A stretch of DNA of 64,000 bases from NCBI GenBank assembly GCA_026874595.1, contig CM049316.1, positions 35,409,339 through 35,473,338 of the forward strand. Direction: 5' to 3'. Shown piece after piece: positions 12,201 through 24,009 of the stretch. The notes under the pieces are model-generated. The model was given only the letters and a program-made list of their open reading frames with translations, was not told where the DNA came from and did no database searches. Within the stretch, counting starts at the first letter, position 1. The number at the start of each line of letters is the position of its first letter. This DNA is from Sipunculus nudus (Eukaryota > Annelida > Sipuncula > Golfingiida > Sipunculidae). A program made the position numbers and the translations under genes.

Positions 12201-15084
12201 GAATATATTTACATTGTGTTCACATGCCATTAAGGTAATTGTATGCAAAATAACATTTTTAACACACTATAAGAATTAAACAAAGGACCCAAAGATCACT
12301 TGGGAATATTCTCTCTTTGATGACACTATAGCTATGAAACAAGAATTATTTTATTTCATGCTGGACGGAAGATTTCGGATTAGGACATTTCTGACAGGCC
12401 TTTTTGCATGAAAAGGCTATAAGGTTTAAATTAAAGGGAAATGGGTACAGATCTAGACCAATCCAAACAACCAATATGCTGCAAAAGCCCTGAAAGAAAT
12501 GTGTGTAGGCGTATTCTTCATATTAGCATAATGACAGGAATATATGTTAGGATGATGTCCACACATTCATTTTTATACTGACTCCCACCAAGATGACGTA
12601 ACGAAACACATTGCTAAAAATGTACCCTTTCCAAACAGCCCTTATAGTGTGGGGGCATATGTCACCGAGTAAATTTTCGCTGTAAAAAGTGGAGACCCCA
12701 CATTTTTGTGATCCTAAGAGCTTAACCTTTACAAAAAATATGGTGCCAATTTTTATATGGTGGTTTCGTTATTTTTTCAGGTAAAATTTGATTTTAGAGC
12801 AAAAATTGAGGGCCAATATATGTAAATATTTACTACAGATATATTTTGCAATAAAACACCTCAGAATGATTAGTAAGATATATTACATCACAATCACTTA
12901 GACTAGACACACAACGACTGCGTTAAGACGTTTATTCCATTATTAGAGTGCACCCGTAGAGCGCATTCCTCCGCCAACACATGGATCCGCATCAAGGTCC
13001 CCCAGACTATAACTATCAAAAATTAATCAGCTGTTGTATGTCTACCGGTATATTTTTATACAAAATGTCTTTAATAAGTTCATTTAAAAAATCATATAGA
13101 GCCAACAAGTGCCCTGGGGTAGTTTGTGCAATGTACATATGGCGGACCACTTGCTGATTTCAGGCAACCTGTATCGTACACAGTATGGTTCCGCTTTCCT
13201 TTGTTTTAACCAGTGACTGTATTTGCTTCATTTTATACATAACATATGAAAGTGGCCCTGTTAATCTTTCATTTAATATGATTTTGCTATTGCGTCATCC
13301 TATTGTTCAATTATTACATCACAAACATCGCTATCCGCTCGCTGATGGTGCAGGTATAGAAACCCGTCTCTTACGGTTAGTTTATCCAAAGTATCAAAAG
13401 GTTCCTAAGCAATTTAAGGAGTATTTTTATGTTTTGGTCATGATCCAAGAAATAATTTATAAAAGTTTTAGGCGAATGACTATTTATTTACATATTTTGT
13501 AAAGAATAAACAACAGACAAAAGGGACAACTTTGACTGGATTTAGTGCCAGATAATGATAAAAGTAATAATAATTATAATAATAATAATAATAATAATAA
13601 TAATTATGATCATATAACCTTAGCTTTGTACGGGCAAAAGCATATCATTTTGGAGCAATTATACCTTCTGTGGAGTAGCTATTTCACTGTTCATTGATAA
13701 TCTTTTGTAAGCTGTGCTCATCAGGTAGTTTACAGCAGACAAATATTCACAGACATTTACAGTAGAATGACATTAACATTGAATGAAATGCATGTTTTGC
13801 TGAAGAATTCATAAGGGAATGTGTTTTGAAAACAAAACAAAACAAAGAGACCTTAGAAAATTTAGAAGTTTTAGAAAAGTCAGGTTGAAGGAAACAAACT
13901 TGAAATTAAATGTCGGATCTTAAAAAAAGTGTCATCATTAGTCATAATGTTATCGTACATGTGTACAGAAGTTCTTCTATCCCATCTTTACTCGCTCCCC
14001 CCCCCCCTGCCCCCCCCCCCCCGAAGGTCTTCTTTTAAAACGATTTTGTTAGGTGGGCAAATTTAAAATTTTATATTTATGAAACCGAAGAATTCAGGTT
14101 ATACCAGTACAATAACAAAAACAGACATATCTTACAGAAACTATGGTAAAACCAATGGTACAGTTTAAATATAACAATGGTAAAGTTAAATGCTTGTTAT
14201 TATTGAATTCTTGTCGCTTTTTTTTTCATCATCCTAAAATGACTTGTGATGGCACAATGGAAATATAGGCGTTTCATACGTCCGAACAAGATCACCGGTG
14301 CAACATTCTTTTTTTTATGAAAATAGTGATCTGTAGACCATGGGCACCCAGCTTGTACTATCTGAATATAATGTAAACTATGAAATGAAGAATGAAGAAT
14401 AGAACTATCCTTATATTTTATAAAATCTGATTGGTTTGTCATTAAATGCAATGTATGTCAGATGCAGCGGCGGAATGTACATTTTTGATTGAAGCCCATT
14501 TTTATCCTGTTCATACCAAATAACTCCTGACAAAAAATAATGCATTTTATACCTGCTTAACTGATGCTATAGTTACTCTTAAATCGTGATTAATAACAAT
14601 CTTGATTAAGTGCACAAGATAACAAAATGACATGTGTCTTACACGAAAAAAACGCCTTGATCGTAATTAAAGGTAGATAATTATAGATAATAAAACAATA
14701 ACAAAATTGTTTGGACTATAATATTGGATCGGTACAGATAAAGTCAACATTAAGGTTGTTTTAACAGCACATATAAATTCCCTTTAAATACATCAAACTT
14801 TTCTGACGTGCCACATTTTCAAGTAATTTTAAAATTACTAACTCTCAAAGAATCTGAACTTAGTTGGTGTCTCTTACTGCTCGTCCAACTTACTGCTTAA
14901 TGATCTCTCCGACGTACACCTAAATAATAAATAGTTAAAAAGTGGGAATAATTAAATCATTATTTTTATGTTCATTTGGCAAATGTTAAAATTAAATATT
15001 AAAACGTGCCTTGTAAAACAATATTTTATTTGAAATGATTTTGGCAGAAAATACAATTATGTATGAATGCCATAGAGGTCATCA

Positions 15085-15165
<81 letters not shown>

Positions 15166-15248
15166 CATTCAAATAGACGAATCAAATTTTTACAGACATT
15201 TTTACTACTACGTAGTTTCGTGCAACGTGCTGCACTCATCACGGTATG

Positions 15249-15284
<36 letters not shown>

Positions 15285-18200
15285 AAAACTGTTAAGGTAC
15301 ATAAACATTTGCATCAGTATGGGCGTTATCTAACGCCATTACTTCATTGGTTAGGCTGAATCAACATTTTTTGGCAAAACCATCGCTGTACACGGACTTA
15401 TAATCTCCAATTAACCTGTTTCATTCATTGTTATGGTTCTGTCTATGAGTCAAAACAGTCCACGTGTGTCTGTTAAGCCAACAAGACTGTAGACCATAAC
15501 TAGAGGCCTGATCTTGCGCGTGCACTACTCCAAACAAGGAGAAATGATATGGATGATAAAAAAAAAGAAACACTGTTTGGATGCCTGAAAAAAAATCTTG
15601 ATTTGTAAAGTAGCGTGGTTTGGCCGCCAGGTGGCGTGAGCGCTATGTTTACATTTGTACCACTGATCTCGTTTACCTAACCACTTGTTTACAGGAATAC
15701 TCTATCGGTTTTGAATAAAATATTAGCAGATACTATCGTATTTTAAGGAGAAAAAGATCAAGCTATGTGTATAAAGCATTTAACACTATAGGTGTTTAGT
15801 AAATATACTTGGTATATGTACATGTATGTATATGTACGTTTAATATAAACAAAAAATAATTTTAGACAATCCAAAACCAGAGAACTAAGTTTGTGTGTAT
15901 AGTATTTAAATACATTATAAAAAGAACCTTTCTTATCCTCTTGTCCCTGCTTACTTTGTTGATGTTTCGGTCAAAGTTTATTAATTTAACATTTTAATCA
16001 GGATTTTAATACAAGCTGAAAAAACATGTCAAAACTGAATAAAAAAAATTGGCACCATGTTTTTAGGGCTTCGTAGAAAGGTGAAGAACAAAAATGCATG
16101 GGCTGTCACACTTTTACAAACAAAATTTACTCAGGACGAATTTTCTACATATGCCCCTACACTATTAGCACAAAAAAACACCCCACAAAATACAGGCTAA
16201 CCCAAATTGTAGATGACGGCACCAAATTGGTTATGCTCACTTGGTCTAACATAAACAGGTATATATTGTGAGTATCCGTGTAATCATTGTTTTAGAAAAG
16301 GTATTAACAGAAAGGCAGCGGACTGAAGGATGGACTCCGGCATGGCTCTTTAGCTCACAGATCAGTTGTATCTTTAGTAGTAGCAAATATATGAACTATT
16401 TAATTAAAAATAGATGACAGGGTAAGTGAAAGATGTAGCTTCGTGGAAAAGGAGTTGTACCTTGGAGATGATTGTACCTGGTTCATTCCCCACCAGTGCC
16501 TCAAAGACAAAATTACCAAAGTTGTTCACCCCCCCCCCCCCCCCAATTACCATCTCAGAAATGTCCTCGATGCTGTTTTAACATTGTATTGGTTGTTCCT
16601 TAATATCCCCTAAAACTTGTGTTCACGGAGAACCTGATATGTTCATATTCTGAAACTTAGAACATCTCCTACAGTGTGGGTTATGAAAACGTTATGATTT
16701 TGTATAACTGGTTGAGTATTTAAAAGATAAAATAAGTACTGGTTTTACTTATTTACCTTTTAATCGATACTTCTTAGCCATTTATGGTTCAAAATATTCA
16801 ATTTTCAACATATTGAATATAAACATATGCAAGAAATGCGTAGGTAGGGCTTATCTTTGACAGGAACACGTTGATAGGTAAACATTTTGAAAAAAATTCA
16901 TGCACATTTCAGACCTAAATTAACTGTTTAATCATAATTTAAAAAAGTACCCCAAATAAAATATTTCAAGATTTATTAGGGTTTTCCCTTATTTTACATG
17001 TTGCAAACAGATACATATATTCTTAATCGGCAGATTTGTGTTGGAATAAATAATTTTTAGTCAAACACATGAATTTTGTTCAAATATTCTCAAATGTAGA
17101 TCAATCAACCGTAATCAAAATACATATATTTGTCATATAATAACATGTAGAGTGCATTCTTGGCTCTATAAACAATGTCTTTCTTTTAGTTTTGACCACG
17201 AAATGTGAATTCCGAACTTGACCTTGAAGGACGACTAAATTGCTCGTTTAAATTAACGAATGAGTAATCACAGACAAATTTATAAAATAAAAGGGTCAGT
17301 TTGATTATATATGCAGATAGAAAATCTGTCATATGATACAAGTTACTTAACAAGGAAAGTTGCATGCATATATACTTTTGCATCACCTCCTGAGGTCGCG
17401 CAAATATACCTTTACTCATGGCAGTTTACTCCATGAGTAGTAATAGTGAAAATCTGCTTACATGACACAGTATACATGTACTTACATAAGTAAATTTACT
17501 TACATGTGTATATAAACTCAAAAGAGTAAATGTGTATATGTGAATCAAGTGTGTTCTCTATTTTGATAAATTCAGTAACCTTCCCATGTGCATAAGGGTT
17601 TTTTTTCAGCCCGTGACGGACTTGCATGCAACGTTTTAATTAATAACTACACAAACAGGGGCCAACTTAGCGTTGGATTGAACCATATCAAAGGGAAATA
17701 TATGCATATATTTTTTAAATAAAAACCATCAATTAAGCAAAGGAATAATGTGATATATGTAATATGTACATAAGCTAGTTACCACAGAAATTAAGTGTCC
17801 TCATAATTTTCTCTTATTTTTTGTAAGGACCTGTTGGAATGCCAGGTGTTGCTGGTCCTAGAGGACCTGCAGGCACACCAGGTAAGTCCTGTGTATACCT
17901 ATTTTTGGAACCGAAATACCACACAATAATTATACTGTAATAAGTTTACCGACCGAGCAATGATATATTTTTAGTAAACACGGAATTTTCAAACTTAATA
18001 GAAAAATACAAAAATGTACTTCTGTTCGTGAAATTTGAAAAAATAATCAAGAGTTCAGTCCCGTTACTATACTGGACTATACCGGTAAATCTTAAAAGGT
18101 ACAGGTCTTAACTGCAACACATATTACAGGTCCTGACATCTATCGGGAGATCATATAAATAATATATAGTTCCGTACGTAGAACCTTACGTCGATCAAGG

Positions 18201-21200
18201 CATGAAATAACGTTTAATTTTACATAATGTAGTGGGAAACTAATGGCTAATCCCCTGCCTGTTCAAAGTTTATGATAAAATTGACTCGATCCAAGCAAGA
18301 CTTCCCATTTCGAATATTACCGAAGACCGAAAGATCACATCCAAAACTGTACGGCAAAAATTTGAGCGGGGGTTCCATAGATCTGGGTTTTTTTTTTCGT
18401 TTTTTTTTAAGTGTAGTCTTACGTTTACATCTTCAGCACCTGACCTCTCATTGGAAAATCTAGATAATAAACAAAGATTAGCTTTATAATGTACGGCAGT
18501 ATGTAAGAGGGGACAAAGTTCAAGTAGTACACACCATTTTTTTCATAGCCTTTGTACTACCAAATAGCATTTAAACACACACAAAAATGAAAAGGAAATT
18601 ATTCACATTTGCAGATAAGTAAATTTAGTTTTCCTTCTGAATGTTTTGAAAGGACAACCTGGGGAAACAGGTCGTCCAGGCGATAGAGGTGCTCCAGGGC
18701 CAAAAGGCAAGTATTTATTCTCAATCTTCCTACAGTATTCACAGTAACTCATGCAATTTGATTAGATTAGTTTGGTAGATTCATTGGTTAGATTTTAATA
18801 TTAATATATAGTATTCGAATGTAATGTATCTCAAATGAGCATTTTTTAAATTTGTACTCGAATATATATTGATATGAAAAAAGTACAAATGTACCTTATC
18901 ACAAACCAATGTTGAATCATTACTTGTAAATTGAAAAAACTGACAAACATGAAAATGTTTCCCAGGGTTTACAAAACGACAACTCATTCTAGACCATCTA
19001 AAACAAAATCCGCTGTACGCTTGTGATACTCTAGACTGTTTAAGATGCCATCTTTTTTACCGAAAATCTTCTTGATGCAATAAAGCACTTGTCAGAATAT
19101 GTAAATAATCTCATCATTTATGCAATGTACCAAAATGCTTATTTGGCAAAGAAAGAAAATACAAACCTTAAGTAACAGAAATCCAGTATATATTGATTTT
19201 ATAGATATTTGACTGGAAAGCGTATTTGCTTGTGGCTGTCATGATCTATGCAAATTTGCATGCACATGGTTGTGTACAAAGTGATTAGAAAGGGCTATGG
19301 CAACAAAATTAATCTGACCTTAATTATTGTGCATTTTCCACACAATATGATCCATATTTTCTTTTTTTGTAAATGGACCATATGATTTGCTTTTTATATT
19401 TAATTATAATATGCAAGATAATTCGTTGAACCTTATATTAAAAAATGATTAAGGAAACGGCGGTCCAACCAACAAACACAATCAACAAGGATTCATGCGA
19501 GTCATTTTTGAAACTTGTATTCTTTAATTTCTGTATATTAGAAACCAACCACCTTAAATCAAATGGTCTCCCCTTTTGTCAACATGCTCTGTTTACAATC
19601 AGGCTGTTGATAAACAAGCCTGTGCGTACATCACATATACATACATACATTACATTAATATACATTACATTAATTCTATAGAATATTTGAATAGTTGCCC
19701 CTAGATCAATTACCTATGCGATATTCATAATGTCTGTTCATATTTGGAAGTTTTAAATTTACATGTTGCGTATGAACGTGACTTTTAGACGTAGTGTGTT
19801 TCCATGGCATCATCGACGCCAGACATTTCCCAGTTCTATATATAATATAATATATCGACTGGACCAGATGCAATTATATTAATTGTTGATCATTTAATGT
19901 AGAAAGTTAATTAAAAAACTAATTATTTAGTTAGATAATATTGTTATACAGGATAATATGTAGGTAGGACAGTTTTCAGATGAACAAAGTGACGTCTCCT
20001 TTACGTAATTATTTGACAGGAAGCGTCGGAATACCAGGTTTTCCAGGTCGGCCAGGTCAACCAGGTAGGTTTTTAAGTCTATTTTGTCTCAGATTCTCTA
20101 TTATGTCCTTAACATTCACGTCAATGGCACACAGTCTTTTGGGCAATGACTGTAAGACTGACATTGATGTTCAGTTGGTGTATTCATGGTAAAATGATTG
20201 TATTTCTTCTGAAATATTGTGTATAAATTCTCCTGGGATTAACTCGGTATAACATGAAATCCTATGGTAGCTCAAACTACCATCCCGTTTTATTTTTTTT
20301 TTTTTTTTTTTTTTTTTTTGGCAGAATTTATCGCAAACATCACTGCAACTTAAGCACTATAACACAGCTCTGCGAACAGTTGATGTATTGTTTCGTGTGT
20401 ATAATTTTAGATCAAACGTAGATGTTCACTCAAATTATGATCATCACCTTTATTATGTTTATTCGTTTTTAGTAAAACGCACAAAAACGATCAGATATCG
20501 TAGTAATGGCTGCATAAATTGTTCCAAATACCGGCTGGTCCTTGACCTATATTAACATTCTGATATCATGATGATGGCTTTATGGAAAACAAAATAAATA
20601 TGTGTGCCCTTTGAAAGTGTCTAGTGGTGTCCTTTATGGAAGACTTTTGGTACCATCTACATTTTCAAATTTCCATCAGGCTTTGCTTAATAGATGTTAT
20701 AAAAATTGGATTCTCTTTTCCTTGACAAGCTTGAACAAGAAATGTGCAGGTAACTAGTCAGGATAGATAGGCCATTAGATACTAGTGAAAGTACCCATGT
20801 CCTTCATGGATAACCCTGAATTTACTCAGACTTTGTGATAGCTTTATGGCAGATACAAGCGGATTCTGTCTGATGAATTATTGTCGGGACAAAATGTAAA
20901 TTTAAGTCTGCAATGTAGGCAGGGGAGTCGTACAGGGATTGGTGAGTTTTTTTCTGTATCAATATTTAGGTTATTTTTATTTTTGTGGGTGGAATCTCCT
21001 ATGTGTCCAAGTATTCAAAACCATCGATGTTTTCTTAGTCTTCTTGCGTCTTGGTATGTTTGCGTTAGATCTCAAATATGTCGAGCTTTAGGCATATAGG
21101 TCAAACGTGACAGATTTGGACTTGATATTTTATTTTTACCTTGACCAAAGCTGTACACACGCAGAAAATGGGTTGTCTGTGATACATGTATTTTTTTCCA

Positions 21201-23821
21201 GGAGAACCAGGCCGTCAAGGTCCTCCAGGTTTAAGTGGTATTCCAGGACCTAGGGGTATGTATAAACCACTTCTAAACCTAAAGATGTGTTTCTATGTGC
21301 ACGTATATGTGTAAACTGAAAGATGTATGTAATGGTAGGTCATTTCTATAACGATACGGGAGTGGCGTTAATATATCTAGCGATTTTCACGCATGCATAC
21401 ACATACGCACACAAGCTGATAAACACATGGAAACACTATATTTTCTAAATTATATGGGCGATTTGTAACGCATATACGCATTTGCATACACAGCTTTCAC
21501 GTTCATTTCGCTGCTCGGGTCCCTGACGGAAACGGGATAACAGTCGAATCACGGCGGCTACGTGCCATTGCCAGTGCTTGATTTAAAGTAACTGTGAGAT
21601 ACAGGAGTTAGTAACAAAATCTAATTTAATACACATCTCAACAACCACAAGGCGATACTGAGCGAAAGCAAAATAGCTCAGGACACACTTATGCCAAAGG
21701 TATTTCAGGCCTGCAAACTGTCTGTTTTTTCCCCCCTTTTCCAGTTTAAAATGTTGAGGCATACTATTTCTCTCCCATTATAACAGTCCAGTTATAACAG
21801 GAATTGGATAATTTTCAATTTTTGTGTGTGCAAATGTCCAGCATGTGTCATGTTGACAATTGTTTTAATCTCCATGTTGGGGATAAGTACTCTGCGTTTT
21901 TTTTTTTTAGCTGTTTATATACCTATGTATTATGCCAAACAAATCTGTTTCAGTCTGTGATAAAAGAAAATTATGGAATTGTAATTTTTACTCTTTTTTC
22001 ACATTTTTCCTTACAAAGAAGATTACTCTTTGTTTCAAGAGTACTTACTGTTTATTCGGTAATTAAACTTTGGTAGGCCTGTACTTAGTCGGAATTAATC
22101 TCTTCATATTGGGAATTGTGAGACGGCCAGAACTAGTTTGTCTAAACTTTCAAACCTCTTACCAGATTGTGAGGTCTAGGGCAGAGCTCAGAATTAAAAA
22201 TGCGGAAGATAGCGGAGGTGTGATGATAGTTTTCGCGGTCGGACCACACCCTGAGTGAGCTCTCTGCAGGGTTAATGGGAAGGACGTGCCCCACGGCCGT
22301 GGATCGCGCAAAAACATGTGCGCCTCGGTCTTGAGTTCCTCGGTTATATGAAAAAAAATTATAAAAAATACTGAAGTATATATTAACTGCACAATGTAAA
22401 AAATGGAAAAAAATATAAAAAATTACTGAACTAAATGTTAACTGCACAATGTATTTTGTCTTCAAGTGTGTCTTTGAATGCAAAGTAAGGCTGGCAAACT
22501 TTTGCTGACGAGATCTCTTTTGCCCAAAATGTTTTCCCCTCGGGCTCGAATGGTCTTGGTGTAATTTTATAATCAGATTTTACAAATGTTTAAACGGTCT
22601 CTTGGTAAAACGGTTGGCTTTTAATGCTTACCGTGTTGTTATTCCATGGAATATTACTTAATACGGTCAATCCACAAGGTCAGCACCTCATGTTTCTGCA
22701 CATGTTCATATAATTTTCCGTAATTCTGCTTAATTTATTTGCAGGTCCTCCAGGTCTGCCAGGTCGGCCTGGCCTACCAGGGCCACCTTGTGGTAAGTTA
22801 GGCAAATAATATTGACCTGTTTTCCATCTTCCTATGAGCACGAGAGCACTTCCTATGAGCACTTTGTTTTATTGAGCCGTCCTGTATGATATTGCAAAAG
22901 TTATACAAAAGGCAGTCTAGCCAATCTAGGGACTCGCGTATGCTCCCTGTATATACAAAGCAAACCAAATATATTTCTGTTTAAAGATTATAGGTCGTTT
23001 TGAAAAAAAATCGAAACTCTGACCAGGGTGGAAAAACCTTTTCGGTAGAAGTACTAATTCCTTCCTGATGGCTATACCACAAAAGTCAAACACTATTTTT
23101 CATTTCCCATCCTACGTTATAGATTTAATGTATTCTTGTACATTTTACGAAATATATTTTTGATTATTGGAAGGTATTGATGATGCATTTGTTCAAGTTT
23201 TTTTTTAATTCACATCAAAAGAAAGAATATCGTTCCATAATTGTAAACCATCATGGTATATTTATATAAATTACAATTACGACGCCATGGGATTTGTAAG
23301 CCGAACTGTCATTGGCCGAACAGCCATGATAAAACGTCTAAAAACCGCTTTTGCTAAAAAATCTCCAATTCGAATGATAGTTTTTCGCAAGTAGAAAGAA
23401 GATATTTGTACGAGCACAAGCGTAGTAAAAGTGAGATTCGGTTCAATGAACCAGTAACATGGGATATCTATTTTTTTTTCAAATGGAATTAAGTACAAGC
23501 CAGATAAAGTCAAATTTTACCATCATCATTTGAAATGCTATCCATGTATCATTTTCATAAATATAACGCATACACACGCTTGGAGTCAGTCGTCGCCGGC
23601 AGGTGGCGCCATTGAGGAGGGAACAGTCATTGAACAGTGCAGTTTGCCTATCTGATAATGATGAATACTAATGTGGAGAAAGTTCCCTTTGCTAATGCCG
23701 TAGAAGCAAGATTAAACTATTATTACTTAACCCTTAACTGTTTGGGACAGTGGTTTAATATTATTATTACATTTTTTGTACAGCAGTTGCTTGCAATTCA
23801 ACGAAAGAACCGCAGCAATAA
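6212..23821 (+). CDS. Gene A: short type II transmembrane collagen (10 spliced exons)
   Basis: Joined coding exons are 6212-6310, 6640-6769, 8485-8529, 11429-11473, 17828-17881, 18653-18706, 20020-20064, 21202-21255, 22745-22792 and 23784-23821, 612 nt or about 203 aa. Layout: residues 1-33 polar tail with Tyr9 and Tyr24; residues about 45-71 hydrophobic membrane segment; about residue 75 onward 38 continuous Gly-X-Y triplets; then Pro-Pro-Cys-Gly and a short Asn-Ser-Thr tail. From exon 2 to the last exon every junction splits a codon after its first base, as is usual in collagen genes where exons begin with the last two bases of a Gly codon. The protein should sit in the plasma membrane with the triple helix outside; the terminal Cys could link chains. 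The known analogues are MACIT collagens and class A scavenger receptors, but no globular ligand domain is visible. Introns 2 to 9 hold repeats and duplicated sequence. The exon chain is secure; the last exon and the 5' UTR are inferred. Confidence 0.8.
6640..6769 (+). CDS. Gene A exon 2: transmembrane segment
   Basis: The exon lies between acceptor gactttcag and donor gtaagc. It enters in phase 0 and leaves in phase 1 (130 nt). It encodes a basic juxtamembrane stretch (RAQPRSV) and then about 25 hydrophobic residues from WLSLVFGILVL to QIFLYLGM, followed by a short linker into the first Gly. Positive charges before the segment support an inside N-terminus. The pattern LVL-x-L-x3-Q-I-F/Y-L-Y/F recurs in the first exon of gene B (54,157-54,241), which is the main evidence that the two genes are paralogues. 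Confidence 0.8.
6770..8484 (+). other. Gene A intron 2
   Basis: It contains a TA array (7831-7899) and a C run (7982-8000). A spliceable open stretch from 8110, GAHAIRHDARWRV and a hydrophobic run, enters in the right phase but has no good donor that leaves in phase; see findings. Nothing else was recognised. Confidence 0.5.
7831..7899. repeat. TA microsatellite
   Basis: A (TA)n array with one interruption. Other long TA arrays are at 9239-9286, 15,116-15,163, 15,256-15,281, 26,553-26,597, 32,284-32,322, 42,136-42,204, 51,080-51,121, 56,048-56,145, 57,104-57,163, 62,279-62,317 and 62,859-62,891. Confidence 0.95.
8485..8529 (+). CDS. Gene A exon 3: first collagen exon
   Basis: A 45-nt exon (phase 1 to 1) with acceptor tttttatag and donor gtagga. 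It encodes five triplets, G-QVG-GTG-PPG-ARG-AS. Splicing directly from exon 2 keeps the Gly-X-Y register and the Gly split codon. Confidence 0.85.
9289..11812 (+). repeat. Gene A internal duplication, copy 1 (contains exon 4)
   Basis: It aligns with 12,082-12,515 plus 16,165-18,217. Anchors are gtgtacgtatatctaaagcc (9302 and 12,100), ttggttatgctcacttggtc (9815 and 16,226), the exon itself, and tatagttccgtacgtagaac (11,761 and 18,165). By eye the copies differ at roughly one base in ten. An open frame of 111 codons at 9862-10,197 is interrupted in copy 2 and is not recognised. Confidence 0.85.
11429..11473 (+). CDS. Gene A exon 4: collagen exon
   Basis: A 45-nt exon (phase 1 to 1), acceptor tttgtcag, donor gtaagt. 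Five triplets, ADG-SPG-PRG-PVG-PP. It is the older paralogue of exon 5: both share the run coding PRG-P and their flanking introns align over kilobases. Confidence 0.9.
13560..13605. repeat. AAT-rich trinucleotide array
   Basis: An imperfect (AAT)n microsatellite inside the 3.5-kb insertion. Confidence 0.8.
15089..15163. repeat. CT then TA microsatellite
   Basis: A (CT)n array (15,089-15,115) passes directly into (TA)n (15,116-15,163). Confidence 0.95.
15164..15255 (-). mobile_element. Penelope-like element fragment with hammerhead-like motif
   Basis: A 92-base fragment bounded on both sides by TA repeats. On the minus strand it reads a ccgtgatgag core, a 5-bp stem (gtgca/tgcac), gaaa, then act-acgt-agt and a. 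This is the layout of a minimal type I hammerhead ribozyme (stem II, GAAA, 3-bp stem III, UA cleavage site), as known from Penelope-like elements. The conserved C before TGATGA is G here, so cleavage would be impaired. The family assignment rests on this motif and the TA-flanked insertion. Confidence 0.5.
15621..15640 (+). promoter_or_regulatory. CTCF-like motif
   Basis: tggccgccaggtggcgtgag matches the CCxCCAGGxGGCG core that CTCF binds in bilaterians. Two further matches are at 23,595 and 30,603. Motif only. Confidence 0.3.
17828..17881 (+). CDS. Gene A exon 5: collagen exon, duplicated from exon 4
   Basis: A 54-nt exon (phase 1 to 1), acceptor ttttttgtaag, donor gtaagt. Six triplets, PVG-MPG-VAG-PRG-PAG-TP. 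Compared with exon 4 it is longer by exactly nine bases (one Gly-X-Y triplet). Confidence 0.9.
18653..18706 (+). CDS. Gene A exon 6: collagen exon with a GC donor
   Basis: A 54-nt exon (phase 1 to 1) coding QPG-ETG-RPG-DRG-APG-PK. The acceptor is ttttgaaag. The donor is AAAAG|gcaagt, a GC-AG intron; the rest of the donor matches consensus perfectly, as is usual for functional GC donors. No GT donor nearby keeps the phase. Confidence 0.85.
20020..20064 (+). CDS. Gene A exon 7: collagen exon
   Basis: A 45-nt exon (phase 1 to 1), acceptor atttgacag, donor gtaggt. Five triplets, SVG-IPG-FPG-RPG-QP. Confidence 0.9.
20289..20320. repeat. Poly(T) run
   Basis: About 31 T in intron 7 of gene A. It could be the reverse complement of a retrotransposon poly(A) tail, but no element body is evident next to it. 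Confidence 0.7.
21202..21255 (+). CDS. Gene A exon 8: collagen exon
   Basis: A 54-nt exon (phase 1 to 1), acceptor tttttttccag, donor gtatgt. Six triplets, EPG-RQG-PPG-LSG-IPG-PR. Confidence 0.9.
22362..22455. repeat. Two-copy tandem repeat, period about 60
   Basis: Two imperfect units, ataaaaaatactgaa...ttaactgcacaatgta and ataaaaaattactgaa...ttaactgcacaatgta, in intron 8 of gene A. Confidence 0.7.
22745..22792 (+). CDS. Gene A exon 9: last collagen exon, ends in PPCG
   Basis: A 48-nt exon (phase 1 to 1), acceptor tttatttgcag, donor gtaagt. It encodes PPG-LPG-RPG-LPG-PPC-G: the helix ends at Pro-Pro-Cys-Gly. The exon at 62,142-62,223 of gene C ends its helix in the same way. The Cys is a candidate interchain disulphide at the C-terminal end of the helix. 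Confidence 0.88.
23595..23611 (+). promoter_or_regulatory. CTCF-like motif
   Basis: gccggcaggtggcgcca matches the CTCF core in most positions. It lies about 190 bases before the candidate last exon of gene A. Motif only. Confidence 0.3.
23784..23821 (+). CDS. Gene A candidate last exon
   Basis: After a good acceptor (acattttttgtacag), reading in phase 1 gives eleven codons, A-VACNSTKEPQQ, and then TAA at 23819-23821. The NST sequon and second Cys resemble the tail inferred for gene C (GCKVNKVTNTS). A donor-like gtacgt follows at 23835, so a 3' UTR intron is possible. There is no direct evidence for this exon; a competing candidate starts at 25,327. Confidence 0.42.
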
Positions 23822-24009
23822 CCCCGCCGTCAAGGTACGTTTCATCTGATAATATGGTCATTTTAGCACCGATAAGCTTTGGTTCAGAACTTCAGAGAAC
23901 GACAGAGTCGTCTGTATCCATCTAATTATATATTCTTAATAACTATTTTGAATTTAACAAAGAATTTAAATTTTGGTATACAACAAAGGATTGCTATCCA
24001 CTGTCTGGC

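Larger units (their letters stand above)
12643..16167. mobile_element. About 3.5-kb insertion with imperfect inverted ends
   Basis: The left end (tatagtgtgggggcatatgt at 12,643) matches the reverse complement of the right end (catatgcccctacactatta at 16,148-16,167). Similarity continues inward about 120 bases, through gagtaaatttt and atggtgccaattttt. The segment is absent from the sister copy (9289-11,812), so it is an insertion or two inverted repeats that landed later. No transposase frame was recognised inside, and the target duplication was not resolved. Confidence 0.55.
12082..18217 (+). repeat. Gene A internal duplication, copy 2 (contains exon 5)
   Basis: The second copy of 9289-11,812. 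Its alignment breaks at about 12,515 and resumes at about 16,165, where a foreign segment with inverted ends has been inserted. The exon in this copy gained or kept nine extra bases. Confidence 0.85.

Noticed and set aside
22680-22862. Minus-strand frame with GGPGRPGRPGRPGGP
   Set aside because: It is the reverse complement of gene A exon 9, whose plus strand has matching acceptor, donor and phase.
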